DNA of 64,000 bases from NCBI RefSeq assembly GCF_026914265.1, contig NC_069135.1:32986756-33050755 (forward strand). Reading direction: 5' to 3'. The position numbers and the translations under genes are program-made. Within the stretch, counting starts at the first letter, position 1. The number at the start of each line of letters is the position of its first letter. The DNA is from Mya arenaria. Taxonomy: Eukaryota; Mollusca; Bivalvia; Myida; Myidae. Below the pieces are notes generated by a model. The model made no database searches. It was not told where the DNA came from and saw only the letters and a program-made list of their open reading frames with translations. Below are positions 10,941 to 22,092 of the stretch, piece after piece.

Positions 10941-13900
10941 CTGAAATTTAATTATTTATATCATGATATTTTGTTTCACTACAATAAATGAAAATGGTAC
11001 AGCAGAAATAAGATAACAAGCATTCTATACCACAGCAATACATTACATAACAAGCAGTTTCTGACAGCTTTAAATCCTTCTCAAGCTAGTCCCGAAATAT
11101 TTTGGTCCAAAATGTTCACACAACCATTTTATCACATGTTATGCCTTGTTTCCATTTTAATATAGCCATCACACATTTTTCTGTATTACATATGTAATAT
11201 AACATTGCTCAATTTTTATTGGTCAGAAAATATATCACTTCACATGTTTCTCGACAAAAACAATTGTGCAATCGGTGATATTTTAGCAAGTCATACATTA
11301 ATTTCGCACTTTGTATTTATGATGAAGATTTATTTGAATACAGCAGTACATTTTCCATCTAAACCTAAAGAGTAATGCAATGTATTTCGTCTTGATTTTG
11401 AATAAAACATTTTTAAAGACGGTCCATACTTCTAAACAGAATTAAAATGATGGGATGTATATGAGGCTACAAATTATTCCAAGTACTTCATTCCTGCAAT
11501 GCATTAAGCACAGGAAATTGCATTGCTTTGTGGTATTCATCTCATCACAAACAGGTAGGTCGTTTTTTCTATTTGTTACTGGAAAAGCATGTGATAAAAA
11601 GATTTTGTCATCATATACTACACAAATTTATTCCACTTGTCCAGGAAATATATATGTAAGGCTCATAACTATTATAGCCAATGTTCTGAACTTGTTGAAT
11701 AAAATTGTGTATCATATGAAGACTCGAGACAGGCTCTATATAATAATTATTTTTCAATTAGTCATTGTAAAATGAGGCTTTACTAAATAAGAAAAAGAAA
11801 ACACAAGAAACACACATATAATTTCATGAATGTTTATAGTTATTCCATAAACTTTTCTAGCAGTTACTTACTACCAAACAGGTTCAAAAACAATACTTGA
11901 ACATGAACAAAAGACTACATTTTGAGTGGAAAAATCAAGGTATCTGTAGAATTTACAAGTTTAAAGCAACTAGCTAATATTGAGAGCACATGTGAGAGTG
12001 TGATCTATGTCACAAATGTTTCAGTATGCTCCTGAAAAGTGAGTTTTTATTGAACAGGATTAAACATGGACACAATGAAATTAATCAAATCAGAAGGAAA
12101 TGTTTCTGATGAATGTCAGTAAGGCTGCAGTTACTAATTGTAATTTACTTTCAAGTAGAACTGCAACTTACTTGTTTCAATGGTAGCTTTGTGTGTAACT
12201 ACATGTTATGATTTGCAATCTCTCAGTTACGTAAATCTACACATCCCATCATAAATACCTGGTATCCACAGGCACTGTGTGCATCTCTCCATCCTGGGGA
12301 TACTTGTACACCTGATCCTCCTCCCCGTACCTCGGCCCTGGGGTGGGGCTCACAAACCCCGGTGCACGGGCATTATCACCTAGAAACCATCTTTCACCTC
12401 GTGGAACGCCTCTGTCCAGGTCAGAATACAGCACCTGAGGTTGCATGCAACCAATTGTTAGTGTTTTTCATGTCTAGGGAGTCTTGAATTTGCAAACAGT
12501 TTGTGAAAATATCTTAATTTGTCACGGAAATATTACATAAACTGTATGCAATAAAACCAAATAACATCTTCGAATAGATCATTTTGATCTAAGCAAAAAA
12601 TTGAAAACACCCATTCCTTTTCTTGGTGTATTTTCAACAAATTTTGGCTGCCTTTAAAACTGTTACTTTTTAAACTAAGTTAGTGAAACACTTCATAAAC
12701 AAGAGATGTTTGTCAAACAACGACAGCTGATTCAACACTGACATAAGATGCCCTTGAGGCAGTTTTAAAATTATGACCATTCAAAGTGTGAGGATAGAGT
12801 GTGTTATGACCATAACCTTTGACTCTATGACCTCAAAATCCATAAAAGTCATCAGCTGGTCACCAAAAACCTAAATGTCAAGTTTGAGGACCATGGGTGC
12901 AGGCATTGTCAAGTTATCACACAGACAAGCTTTTTTTCTATCATGGTCAATGTAACCTTGACCTTTGACCAGATGACCCCTTAAATCATAAGGGGTCATC
13001 TACAGGTCAGACACAACCCAAAGTCAAGTTTGAGGGTGCAGGCATTGTCGAATTATCACTCAAATAACATTTTCGCATTCAAGGTGACTGTGACCTTTGA
13101 CCCGATGACTCCTAAAATCAATAAGGGTCATCTACTGGTCTGGCCAAACTTCCATATTAAGTTTGATGACCATAGGTCTAGGCATTGTTGAGTTATCACT
13201 CGGACAAGCTTTAAATTTTTATCACCTTTAAAGGTCACTCAGACCTTGACCTTTGATCCAATGAGCCCTAAAATCAATAGGGGTCATCTACTCGTCAGGC
13301 CTAACCTTCATGTCAAGTTTTATGACCATACGTCCAGGAATTGTTGAGTTATCACTTGGACAAGCTTTGGTCTACCGACGGACGGACGTACAGACTGACC
13401 GACCTGCGGACTGACCGACCGACATGTGCAAAGATAGGTATACCTGTTGTGTGCCAGGCTGTGGTGGTCTGAAGCCCGGGTTCTGTGTCTGGGTTGGAGG
13501 CTGGAATGGGGAGTAGAGACGGGGTTCGACCACGGGATGGGGCACATCCTGTGGCCTGTAGGGTGTGGTCAGTGCCCCCTGGTCACTACCGGACTGGGAT
13601 GATGATTGTGGTTTCCTCTCCACTGGTGCATATCTGTTGACTGGAAAAATAAAAAAAAATATAGAAAATTAAACAGAATTAAGATCAAGGTACAAATGTG
13701 TCAAATACTGTGTTTGTCAGGAAAGTCAACAAAAGGCAAGATACCTGTGTGTCCACTTGACAATACTAAGTATGTCAGCAGTTTCAACAAGTAAGGCGAG
13801 ACACTTGTGTGTCCCCTTGACAAAACTGAGTATGTCAGCAGTTTCAACAAGTAAGGCGAGATACCTGTGTGTCCACTTGACAATACTAAGTATGTCAGCA

Positions 13901-16900
13901 GTTTCAACAAGTAAGGCGAGACACTTGTGTGTCCACTTGACAAAACTGAGTATGTCAGCAGTTTCAACAAGTAAGGCGAGACACTTGTGTGTCCCCTTGA
14001 CAATACTAAGTATGTCAGCAGTTTCAACAAGTAAGGCAAGATACCTGTGTGTCCACTTGACAATACTAAGTATGTCAGCAGTTTCAACAAGTAAGGCGAG
14101 ACACTTGTGTGTCCCCTTGACAAAACTGAGAATGTCAGCAGTTTCAACAAGTAAGGCGAGACACTTGTGTGTCCCCGTGACAAAACTGAGTATGTCAGCA
14201 GTTTCAACAAGTAAGGCGAGACACTTGTGTGTCCCCTTGACAAAACTGAGTATGTCAGCAGTTTCAACAAGTAAAGCGAGACACTTGTGTGTCCTACTTT
14301 ATCATGTAAGTATAGTGAACAAGTAATGTAAGAAACATGTGTGTCCAATATTTTGTGTGTCAAATACTGAGTCTGTCAGCCCAGTGAGCAAATTAGGCAA
14401 GATACAGGTGTGTCCAATACTCAGTCTGTCAGCCCAGTGAGCAAGTAAGGCAAGATACAGGTGTGTCTAATACTGAGTCTGTCAGAAGAGTGAACAAGTA
14501 AGGCAAGATACCTATGTTTCAAATACTGAGTCTGTCAGCCTAGTGAGCAGGTAAGGCAATATACAGGTGTGTTCAATACTGAGTCTGTCAGAACAGTGAA
14601 CAAGTAAGGCAAGATACCTATGTTTTAGATACTGAGTCTGTCAGCCCAATGAGCAAGTAAGGCAAGATACAGATGTGTCCAATACTGAGTCTGTCAGAAC
14701 AGTGAACAAGTAAGGCAAGATACCTATATGTCCAATAGTGAGTCTGTCAGCCCAATGAGCAAGTAAGGCAAGATACAGGTGGGTTTAATACTTAGTCAGT
14801 CAACACAGTGAACAAGTAAGGCAAGATACCTATGTTTTAGATACTGAGTCTGTCAGCCCAATGAGCAAGTAAGGCAAGATACAGATGTGTCCAATACTGA
14901 GTCTGTCAGAACAGTGAACAAGTAAGGCAAGATACCTATATGTCCAATAGTGAGTCTGTCAGCCCAATGAGCAAGTAAGGCAAGATACAGGTGGGTTTAA
15001 TACTTAGTCAGTCAACACAGTGAACAAGTAAGGCAAGATACATGTGTGTCCAATACTGAGTCTATCAACACAGTGAACAAGTAAGGCAAGATACATATTT
15101 GTCCAATATTTTGTCTGTTCACAATACCTCTATGTGAACCTCTATGTCCAATACTGAGTCTGACAGCACAGTGAATAAGTAAGACAAGATACCAGTGTGT
15201 CTAATACTCAGTCTGTTGGCAATACCTCTATGTCCAATACCGAGTCTGACAGCACAGTGAATAAGTAAGACAAGATACCAGTGTGTCTAATACTCAGTCT
15301 GTTGGCAATACCTGTGTGTCCAATATTAAGACTGACAGCACAGGTAACAAGAAAGGAAAACAATGGAATTGAAGGACAGAGGTGGAATTAGCTAATGATT
15401 TACATGATGTAATGTAATGTTGTTTTTTTTTTGATTTACTGCATAACCAGAGCATTCCTGACAGCAGTCTCAAACCACAAATGACAAGAGATGCAACTGT
15501 ATTCAGAAATGCCTACTGTGTCAATTGAACCTCTTCAGAATGACAGTGCATGATAATATACCTAGACTGAACTTTCTGTGACTATTTCAGAAAACCTAAC
15601 TTTAATCTAGGTTCTAAGTAGCATAATTTGACATACTCTGCTGGTTGGGTGTTGAAGCCCGTGTAGATCTGTGAAGTGCAGTGGAGGCGGAGGGTTCTGG
15701 GTTGTTGTGGCGGTAACGATAGCAGTACACTATCCAGCCCAGGACAAACACTATAGAGATTGTCCCAACAATCGCCCCACTTATCAAAGCTGTCTGGTTG
15801 ATGGAGGAACCCTTCTTCTGGGGTTTGACCACAATACTGGAATCTGAAATAATGGGGTGGGTTGTAAAAATGTTCAACTGATGAAAAAACTCCAATGATT
15901 TCTTTGCCATTGTTTGGTTTATATTTAATTATTTTAGCTTGATTGTGATGAAAGCCGATAAGATCACTCTCGAGTTTGCCTCCTGGGCAGAAATTAGTAC
16001 TTTGCCTTTTTTTGAGAGGCCATGAGAAATTACCCCTGAACCCACAACCTCTTGGGTGAGAGCCAGACATTTATACACCTAGATCACGCTTACCCTTCAA
16101 TTGCCATTGTTTCACCTAAAGAGGTATAAAAGCTTAATTATGTTGATCATCGTCAATTTCTTGGAAAATTAGTTCATTTATTTCTTTAACTTTAAAAAAA
16201 TACTAGGGTGTTCTCCATTAAAAAAATCTGTAAATGAAGATTTTTTCTATCTTTAACAGTAAATACAGTTCTCACAGTTAAATAATGCCACCAGCTGCAT
16301 TTGTTTACTTCAAAATTATAATCATATTTTTGGCCAACTGATTGATTGATTGATTGACAACTAGGGACTGGTCCATTAAGTGCACAGTGTGGCTATTTTC
16401 AGGATTCAAAGGACCCTGACCTCATTCACATTTTAGGTAAAAAAAACCCACTGAGAATAACTCTGATCATCTAAATACTATCAAGACTCAACCAACCTGT
16501 AGTTAAACTATCTTGGCTACCACAGAATGGTTTTATCTGGAGGGAAATGGCATAGTTCCCGCCCCGATATGCACTCAGTTCTGATACTGACACCTTCAGC
16601 TCGTTCTTACTGGAGCACCATAAGATAGGCGGAAACTTGTGGCAGTCAAAGGTCTGAAATACAAATTAAAATTCAGATCTATATTCTTAAAACTGCATGA
16701 TGTTGATCATTAGTTAACCGATGCACCTCTGGAACAGTAAAGGTAGTTCATTTTTAAGGCACCTGTACACTGATATGAGCCACTTTTTAGTACAATTCCT
16801 GGAGGAACATTTCATGAAGAATACTAGGAGTGAGAGAGATTTTGTACCTTCGAGAAATTCTCAACAAAAGTATTGCACTGTTTTAAGTCTTTCCTGTTTA

Positions 16901-19759
16901 TATGAATATATGTCTCATACACCTATCGATGTACATGAGTGAATAACAATCCAAATTTTAACTTCTGACATCAAGCCTCTGACATTAAGGGTATTCATTG
17001 GAAAACCCAATACACCAATGACCTGGAATCTCTCCAGTCAGCCAATGACAAAGTGGAACCCTTTTGTCATGTCCATTACCAAGAATTTGTATCTAAGACA
17101 ATATAAGGTATATATATTCAAATAGTCTAGTATAGACGATCAAGAGCTGTCCTCTGATCTGAGAAAATAGATATCCACTCGCCGGGTATTAAGAGCTCAG
17201 GAAAAATTCATTCAAAATATTTCACACCCATTTTGCACATGCACAAATTCAAACCATGCAAACTATCATTATTTTTCCTATAATAAGTTCAATGAAATAC
17301 CACTTACAGAAGGTGCAAAGTCATTAAGGCCATCATGGTAGCTCAGCCTCACGTTACAGCTGTCCAATGTGTACTCTAGTATCTTCACACAAAGACACAC
17401 ACATGGCTCGCTGAAACAGATGTAAACATGTTCATACGTAAACAAAGGAAAGTCTTCTGTAAAAATATACAGCTGAAAGAGAATAAAAGATAATTAAGAC
17501 ATTTCCCCATAGAAACTGTCTGTGTGGCCAAGAATCTTTTCACAAGAGGAATGCACAGCTCAATCAAAATAGATAATTTTCAAAATAAATAACAAGTTTA
17601 TAAAACATAAAACTTTGAAAACAGTCCAATCATGAATTTTAATAATGAAAACACCCAAGCTCATTTCCACAAAAGTCTCATACACCTATGAGATCTAATT
17701 TACCAAAGAGTTTAAGCCCCAACATTTTGTTGTAATCAAATAGTTACTGCACCCATAACATGAGAAATTGAATGTATTTATACATAAAAACACTTCAGGG
17801 CCAGTGTATAATTTCAATCACAAGGGTAGTGGATGTTGACTGTTTTGCACCTATATTGTCAATGTGGACAATGTTTCACTAGCATCTAAAATAAGTGAAC
17901 AGTGTTGTAGATTTTCTGCAGCATGGTGAACAATTTAGCTTCCCTCACAAAACTAGAACTGTAAGCCATAGGCTAACGAATACCCCCCACCCCTCCATGT
18001 CTAGGTTGTTTGCCCTGGAGTTAGGCCGGACAAAGCTAATTTTGCCTACAAGGGGAGATAACTCCAGTCAGGGTCATGTGACCTGTACCAAATTCACAGA
18101 GGCGAAAGTTTACAACATGGCCATTAATTTCTGAAAGTTTGATAAAGATTTGTTGAATAATAACAAAGATGAATCCCGGACAGGGCTTATTTTGCCTACT
18201 TTAACACATCAAGGGGAGATAACTCCAGTCAGGGTCATGTGACCTGTACCAAATTCACAGAGGCGAAAGTTTACAACATGGCCATTAATTTCTGAAAGTT
18301 TGATAAAGATTTGTTGAATAATAACAAAGATGAATCCCGGACAGGGCTTATTTTGCCTACTTTAACACATCAAGGGGAGATAACTCTGGTCAGGGTCATG
18401 TGACCCGTACCAATTTCACAGAGGCGCAAGTTTACATCATGGCCATTAATATCTGAAAGTTTGAAAAAGATTTGTTCAATAACGACAAAGATGAATCCCG
18501 GACAAAAAAAAACCGGACGGACAGACGGACAGACAGACGGACAGACGGACAACCCGATTCCAGTATACCCCCCCCCAAACTTTGTTTTGGGGGGGTATAA
18601 AAAGTTTTAGTTGGAACAGGGATTCAAACTTGATACCTCAAAGTTTGCAGTCGGGGTGCCCGAGATGTAAATCGGTCATCATTAAATTATTTGGACGTAA
18701 AGACGAAAAAGTGAGGTAAGATTGTATATACATGTAAAGCAGGAAATCAGGAAACTCGTTGTTTAAAAGGAATACTTTTTTCTTTTAAAAATTGTGGGGT
18801 GGGCGTTCAAAGGAGGCAATGTTTTTGTACGATTTTGCCCAAAATATGGTAATTTTCAGGCCAAAAACTGGGCGATTGGCGATCATTAGAGAATGGGCAA
18901 TTAATATAATAGATAAGGTACTAATATTTGGTTGATAACATGATCAAGAAGCCTAATTTCCTGGTATAATTTTTTAACTCCTGAATATATACAAAAAAAC
19001 TTGCTAAAGCCAAGAATGCTGTTTTAATGTTGATGACAACCGTCAAACCCGGGACGCCTACCTGTATGTAGACCCAGAACTGAAAGCCCCTGGACACCTA
19101 CCTGTATGTAGACCCAGAACTGAAAGCCCCCGATTGCACAAAGGTAAGGGGACAATGTTTGGCATGTACATTCCCCCTCACAGATGCCTTGAACACATCA
19201 TCAGCCTCGTAGAAATGGGTTTTTGTGCAGCTACTCTCACTGTCAAACCCCACTGCAATATAATAATCACTCTACACTGTATGTGGTAAATGTGTTAGGA
19301 CTAATCTAGACCTAAAACTAAATGCGTTCAGACTTTTTAAAAATAACAGATTTTAATCCTTCAAACAATTCAACTTAATTACTAGATTTAACCCAATTTC
19401 ACAGAATAGTGATACCCGTAACATCAAAACAATCAAAGATAAGAAAGCTTTATCTATAAAATCATACAGGTACCATTTGATTTTGACAAAATATTATAGA
19501 TTTCTATGAATACCAGTAATCTTGTATTCTACAAGTACCTCCGCTATGCTCACTGATGTCAAACATAGCAAGATCTTATATTGGAAACTTTCTTTCACTT
19601 TAAAGCAATTCATCTTGAAAGTCTTCCTAATGTCTTACATATATACATCTAAGTAAACAACTTACATGTGTAGTCAGCAGATTCAACTGTGTAGAAGGAA
19701 AGCAGAAAGAGAAGAAGGGCCACATGTTTGTTTCCATGGTGACAGTTGCTGGGCAACAT
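10163..19759 (-). CDS. Novel type I membrane protein, Pro-rich cytoplasmic tail with PPPPY (8 coding exons, 620 aa)
   Basis: Minus-strand join: 19759-19666, 19252-19102, 17410-17308, 16653-16497, 15843-15637, 13640-13444, 12434-12259, 10940-10163. All seven junctions have GT donors and AG acceptors, every phase matches, and the lengths total 1863 nt (621 codons including stop). Residues 1-28 look like a signal peptide (hydrophobic core 13-23). Residues 29-185 form an ectodomain with nine cysteines, including a CVCLC cluster near 85-89. NQT at 184 is a possible N-glycosylation site. One membrane helix spans about 187-210, followed by a basic YRYR stop-transfer. Residues 211-620 are rich in Pro, Ser, Gln and Asn and look disordered; PPPPY at 608-612 is a WW-domain ligand motif. 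I do not recognise the family. A receptor or adaptor role is inference. Confidence 0.85.
10941..12258. other. Intron 7 of the 620-aa membrane protein gene
   Basis: AT-rich intron sequence. I see no embedded gene; the 106-codon plus-strand frame near 11455 is unrecognised. Confidence 0.6.
12259..12434 (-). CDS. Cytoplasmic-tail exon 7 (620-aa membrane protein)
   Basis: Acceptor AACCTCAG precedes 12434 and donor GTATTT begins at 12258. The exon encodes residues 304-361, including several Tyr in acidic contexts (VLYSDLD, VYKYPQDGE), possible phosphorylation sites. Confidence 0.8.
12760..13420. repeat. ~120-bp tandem GACCTTTGACC-type repeat in intron 6
   Basis: Four to five diverged units contain TGACCTTTGACC, a 'CCTAAAATCAATAAGGGTCA' block, AAGTTTGATGACCATAGG and GGCATTGTTGAGTTATCAC. 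The array ends in a GACGGACGGACG tail (13378-13425) right beside exon 6. This class is common in bivalve introns and intergenic DNA. Confidence 0.8.
13444..13640 (-). CDS. Cytoplasmic-tail exon 6 (620-aa membrane protein)
   Basis: Acceptor TTTTCCAG precedes 13640 and donor GTATAC begins at 13443. The exon encodes residues 238-303, very rich in Pro, Gln and Ser. It is entered in phase 1 and left in phase 0. Confidence 0.8.
13741..14300. repeat. 60-bp minisatellite, about 9 copies, in intron 5
   Basis: Nine near-identical 60-bp units contain TATGTCAGCAGTTTCAACAA and GTGTGTCC. Two variants differ in blocks (CAATACTAAG versus CAAAACTGAG, ATACCTG versus ACACTTG). Because 60 is divisible by three, both strands have long open frames here; these are not genes. 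Confidence 0.95.
14340..15340. repeat. Related diverged ~58-bp repeats with higher-order duplication
   Basis: Degenerate units (AATACTGAGTCTGTCAG and GAACAAGTAAGGCAAGATAC) continue the 60-bp array. A block of several units at about 14590-14800 recurs nearly verbatim at about 14815-15025. A ~90-bp block (AGTCTGACAGCACAGTGAAT) is repeated at 15155 and 15240. Confidence 0.85.
15637..15843 (-). CDS. Transmembrane exon 5 (620-aa membrane protein)
   Basis: Acceptor ATTTCAG precedes 15843 and donor GTATGT begins at 15636. Read through, the frame would end 21 nt past the donor at a TAG, so intron retention would give a short-tailed isoform. The exon encodes the membrane helix (ISGAIVGTISIVFVLGWIVY) and the basic juxtamembrane segment. 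Confidence 0.8.
15925..16096 (-). mobile_element. tRNA-headed SINE copy in intron 4
   Basis: Read on the minus strand it starts with a tRNA-like head (GTGATCTAGGTG as A-box-like, GAGGTTGTGGGTTCA as B-box-like). A body with CTCATGG and AAAGTACTAATTTCTG follows, then a TCACAATCAAGCTAAAATAA 3' end. The same body and head recur at 21310-21735. Confidence 0.7.
16497..16653 (-). CDS. Ectodomain exon 4 (620-aa membrane protein)
   Basis: Acceptor TATTTCAG precedes 16653 and donor GTTGGT begins at 16496. The exon is 157 nt, encodes residues 117-168 and carries three cysteines (DC, WC, FC contexts). It ends in phase 1. Confidence 0.8.
17308..17410 (-). CDS. Ectodomain exon 3 (620-aa membrane protein)
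   Basis: Acceptor TGTTTCAG precedes 17410 and donor GTAAGT begins at 17307. The exon is 103 nt and carries four cysteines, including the CVCLC cluster. It ends in phase 0. Confidence 0.8.
17411..18029. other. Intron 2 of the 620-aa membrane protein gene, 3' part
   Basis: AT-rich intron sequence without a supportable gene. Short frames at 17385-17567 and 17895-18134 overlap an exon or a repeat. Confidence 0.5.
18030..18600. repeat. 161-bp tandem repeat ending in a poly-C/poly-G hairpin
   Basis: Three units of 161 bp begin AGGGGAGATAACTC at 18051, 18212 and 18373 and contain GGGTCATGTGACC and AAAGATGAATCCCGGACA. A (GGACA)n tail follows, then a hairpin at 18564-18599 with TATAC9 on one side and G7TATA on the other. 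The element lies wholly in intron 2. Confidence 0.85.
19053..19130. repeat. 40-bp tandem duplication spanning an exon end and its donor
   Basis: CCTGTATGTAGACCCAGAAC occurs at 19061 and 19101 with matching flanks. On the minus strand each copy contains TACATACAG followed by GTAGG, so the gene has two copies of the exon 2 splice donor. Confidence 0.9.
19102..19252 (-). CDS. Ectodomain exon 2 (620-aa membrane protein)
   Basis: Acceptor TATTGCAG precedes 19252 and donor GTAGGT begins at 19101. The exon is 151 nt, entered in phase 1 and left in phase 2, and encodes residues 32-81 with two cysteines. The 3' end and donor are duplicated 40 bp further on. Confidence 0.8.
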
Positions 19760-19805
19760 GGCACTGGTTTCTAGGTCAACTGTAAGTCATACTGCGGAAA
19801 GCATT
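19666..19805 (-). CDS. Exon with start codon and signal peptide (620-aa membrane protein)
   Basis: The ATG is at 19759-19757, with an in-frame stop upstream, so this start is favoured. A TTTTCAG acceptor ends at 19806, implying 46 nt of untranslated leader in this exon and at least one further non-coding exon upstream that I did not locate. The donor GTAAGT begins at 19665. The exon encodes residues 1-31. Confidence 0.8.
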
Positions 19806-21309
19806 CTGAAAATAGAAGATAAGAACATATTCAAAATCGTTTTACATCAAATCAATTTAATGCAATCAGACAGATGAGAAATGGCTGTCAGTGCAATGGA
19901 TTTATGCTCAATGATATCTAATTAATTTCCTCATACAAATTCCAAGACCTGCACTGTATGCTCTTAATATCACATATGAATCTTTTCTCCACTTTCTTTC
20001 AAAGGATTTTCCCTATATACCTGCTTAAAGAACCTTAATTCCTTCACAAGTACTTAAAAGCCCATCCTAGTCCTAGCAAATTAGAAAAATTACCCTAAAA
20101 TACATTTTCATAATATATCTATTCAATGTCATTAAATTCACATGCACAAGGCATTTGGGATAATATTTATTGCTCTAAGAACACTCACTCTTATATTCCT
20201 ATTACAGCTTATATATCCAAGCACTGTACTAACATTGGAGAACATCTTTCAACACCTGGGCAGAAAACATTGGGGAATGATATTTCTAACATGAAGGAGA
20301 TGGTTTTAACATATCTAATGTATCTCAAACACATCGCAGTCTGTCATGTTTGTAAACATTCATCTATATGATAGTTCAACATGTCTCATAACAATCTACA
20401 ATGATAGAATGCCAGCATCCGACATGGATGTTAATAAGTAACAAAAAACTGGTTACGGTAACTTCATAAAACTTAACAGGAGATTTTCCATTTTCATTTC
20501 GTTCAAATAGTTTTCACCAAAGAGTTATATACATGTATGAATGAATCTACAAAGAACTAATATCAGTAAGTATTTTTATGGCCTGAATAAGAACTACTTT
20601 GCAAAAAAATTAAACACTCCCTTACATTTTTATCGAAAAAGCATCTTCAGTTGAGGTGTGGAATTTTTAACTCTACACTTTTGAAATACTGCCTTAAGCA
20701 TGAGTGTTAAAACAGTATCATGCCATACTTAAAGAATTTAAGAGAATGCAGAATCTAGAATTAAAATGCTCCAATATAAAGTATATTTCACAGATTACAA
20801 ACTCCCCTGATGTGTATAGAATCTGCCCAGGCCAGGAATATATAGTTAATTGTCATTAATCTCCTATCAAGCTGTTCATCAAGTTAGGTGTAGCCCAGAT
20901 AATCTAGATAAAGCCATTTTAACAACCAGCTTATCTTGAATCTGAGGAAATTCTGGTACATCTTATAGGATACTTCATGGGCAAAGGAAATTGTTATGTC
21001 TTGAAAACTTGAAAAAACATTCTTAGTATATCAAAGACAAGATCAAATAGAGTAAAATAAGGGTGTTTAGGAGGCGGGAATGAGTCAAATAGAGGGTTGT
21101 TGCATTCTGTCAAATTGTCTGGCAATGCTTTTTGGAACATTTTTTGACCCACAAATAATGAATTTATGTAAACAGCATTGATGAAACAAAATCAATTGCT
21201 ACTACATTGTAGTTTGTTCCGGTACTACTAAATATGTAGTTAATTCTTGTAACTTTCATTAGCTTGGTTGAGTTGCTTTAAACTGAATGCCCCTGTAGTT
21301 TAGGTCATA
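19806..21309. other. Upstream flank of the 620-aa membrane protein gene
   Basis: It presumably holds the promoter and non-coding first exon of the minus-strand gene, but I cannot place either. No other gene is seen. Confidence 0.4.
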
Positions 21310-21735
21310 CAAATTCATTTTAGCTGGATTGTGACAAAAGCTGAAAGCTTACAGAATCTCTCTTGTCAGTCTGTCTCCTGAGTAAAAATGAGTACTTGTG
21401 TCCATTTTAAGATACCATGAGAAAGAAACTCTTGGCTGTTGAGGCCACCTATAAAGCTTGACCACTCCCACCCTGATGGGGATTGAACCCCGACCATTTT
21501 GGATTTGAAGTGGACACCTATACCACTCAAACCCTGGTTGGGATTGAAACCCCAACCTCTTGGATTTGAAGTGGACACCTATACCACTCAAACCCTGGTT
21601 GGGATTGAACCCCCAACCTCTTGGATTTGAAGTGGACACCTATACCACTCAAACCCTGGTTGGGATTGAACCCCCAACCTCTTGGGTGTTAGGTGGACAC
21701 CTACACAGCTAGACCACGCTCGCCCTGGTGGGGAT
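21310..21735 (-). mobile_element. SINE with five tandem tRNA-like heads
   Basis: On the minus strand, one ~65-bp head (GGGCGAGCGTGGTCTAGC, with GGGGGTTCAATCCC) is followed by three nearly identical 60-bp heads (GAGTGGTATAGGTGTCCAC and GGTTCAATCCC). A fifth partial head then joins a body (CTCATGG, ACAAGTACTCATTTTTACTC) and a TCACAATCCAGCTAAAATGA end. The body matches the copy at 15925-16096. Each head keeps A-box-like and B-box-like Pol III promoter motifs. Confidence 0.75.
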
Positions 21736-21929
21736 TGAACCAATTTGAAGCAGAAACCTATACAAAGCATACTGCAAGTCCAAAGTTGATGATTTTTTCA
21801 TGGATTTTTTCATGAACTGTTCATCAAGTTCATCAAAAGAAGTTCACGAACCTTATGCCATAATAATAAAAATCACCAATTTTCTTGCACAGAATTCATC
21901 AAAACAGAAAGAAGCCCATGAAACTGTTG

Positions 21930-22092
21930 ATGAACCTGTCCACCCTCACACTGGTTGGGATCAAACCCATAACCTCTTGGATGTGAAGTAGCATACGGGT
22001 ATACCACTATACCACTCTTATCGGAGTTGGGATCGAATCCACAATCTCTTGGGAGTAAGATGGACACCTATACTGCTAACCACTGTCACCCT
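21930..22092 (-). mobile_element. Two further tRNA-like SINE heads
   Basis: Two diverged ~70-bp units carry CCTCTTGGATGTGAAG / TCTCTTGGGAGTAAG and GGGATCGAATCC on the plus strand. They resemble the heads at 21430-21730 but have no recognisable body. Confidence 0.55.

Noticed and set aside
13741-14300. CRISPR-like regular repeats
   Set aside because: The whole 60-bp unit is conserved, with no unique spacers, in a eukaryotic intron.
13701-14363. Frames of 220 (-) and 189 (+) codons
   Set aside because: Both arise from the 60-bp minisatellite, a multiple of three without stops; they lie in an intron of the minus-strand gene.
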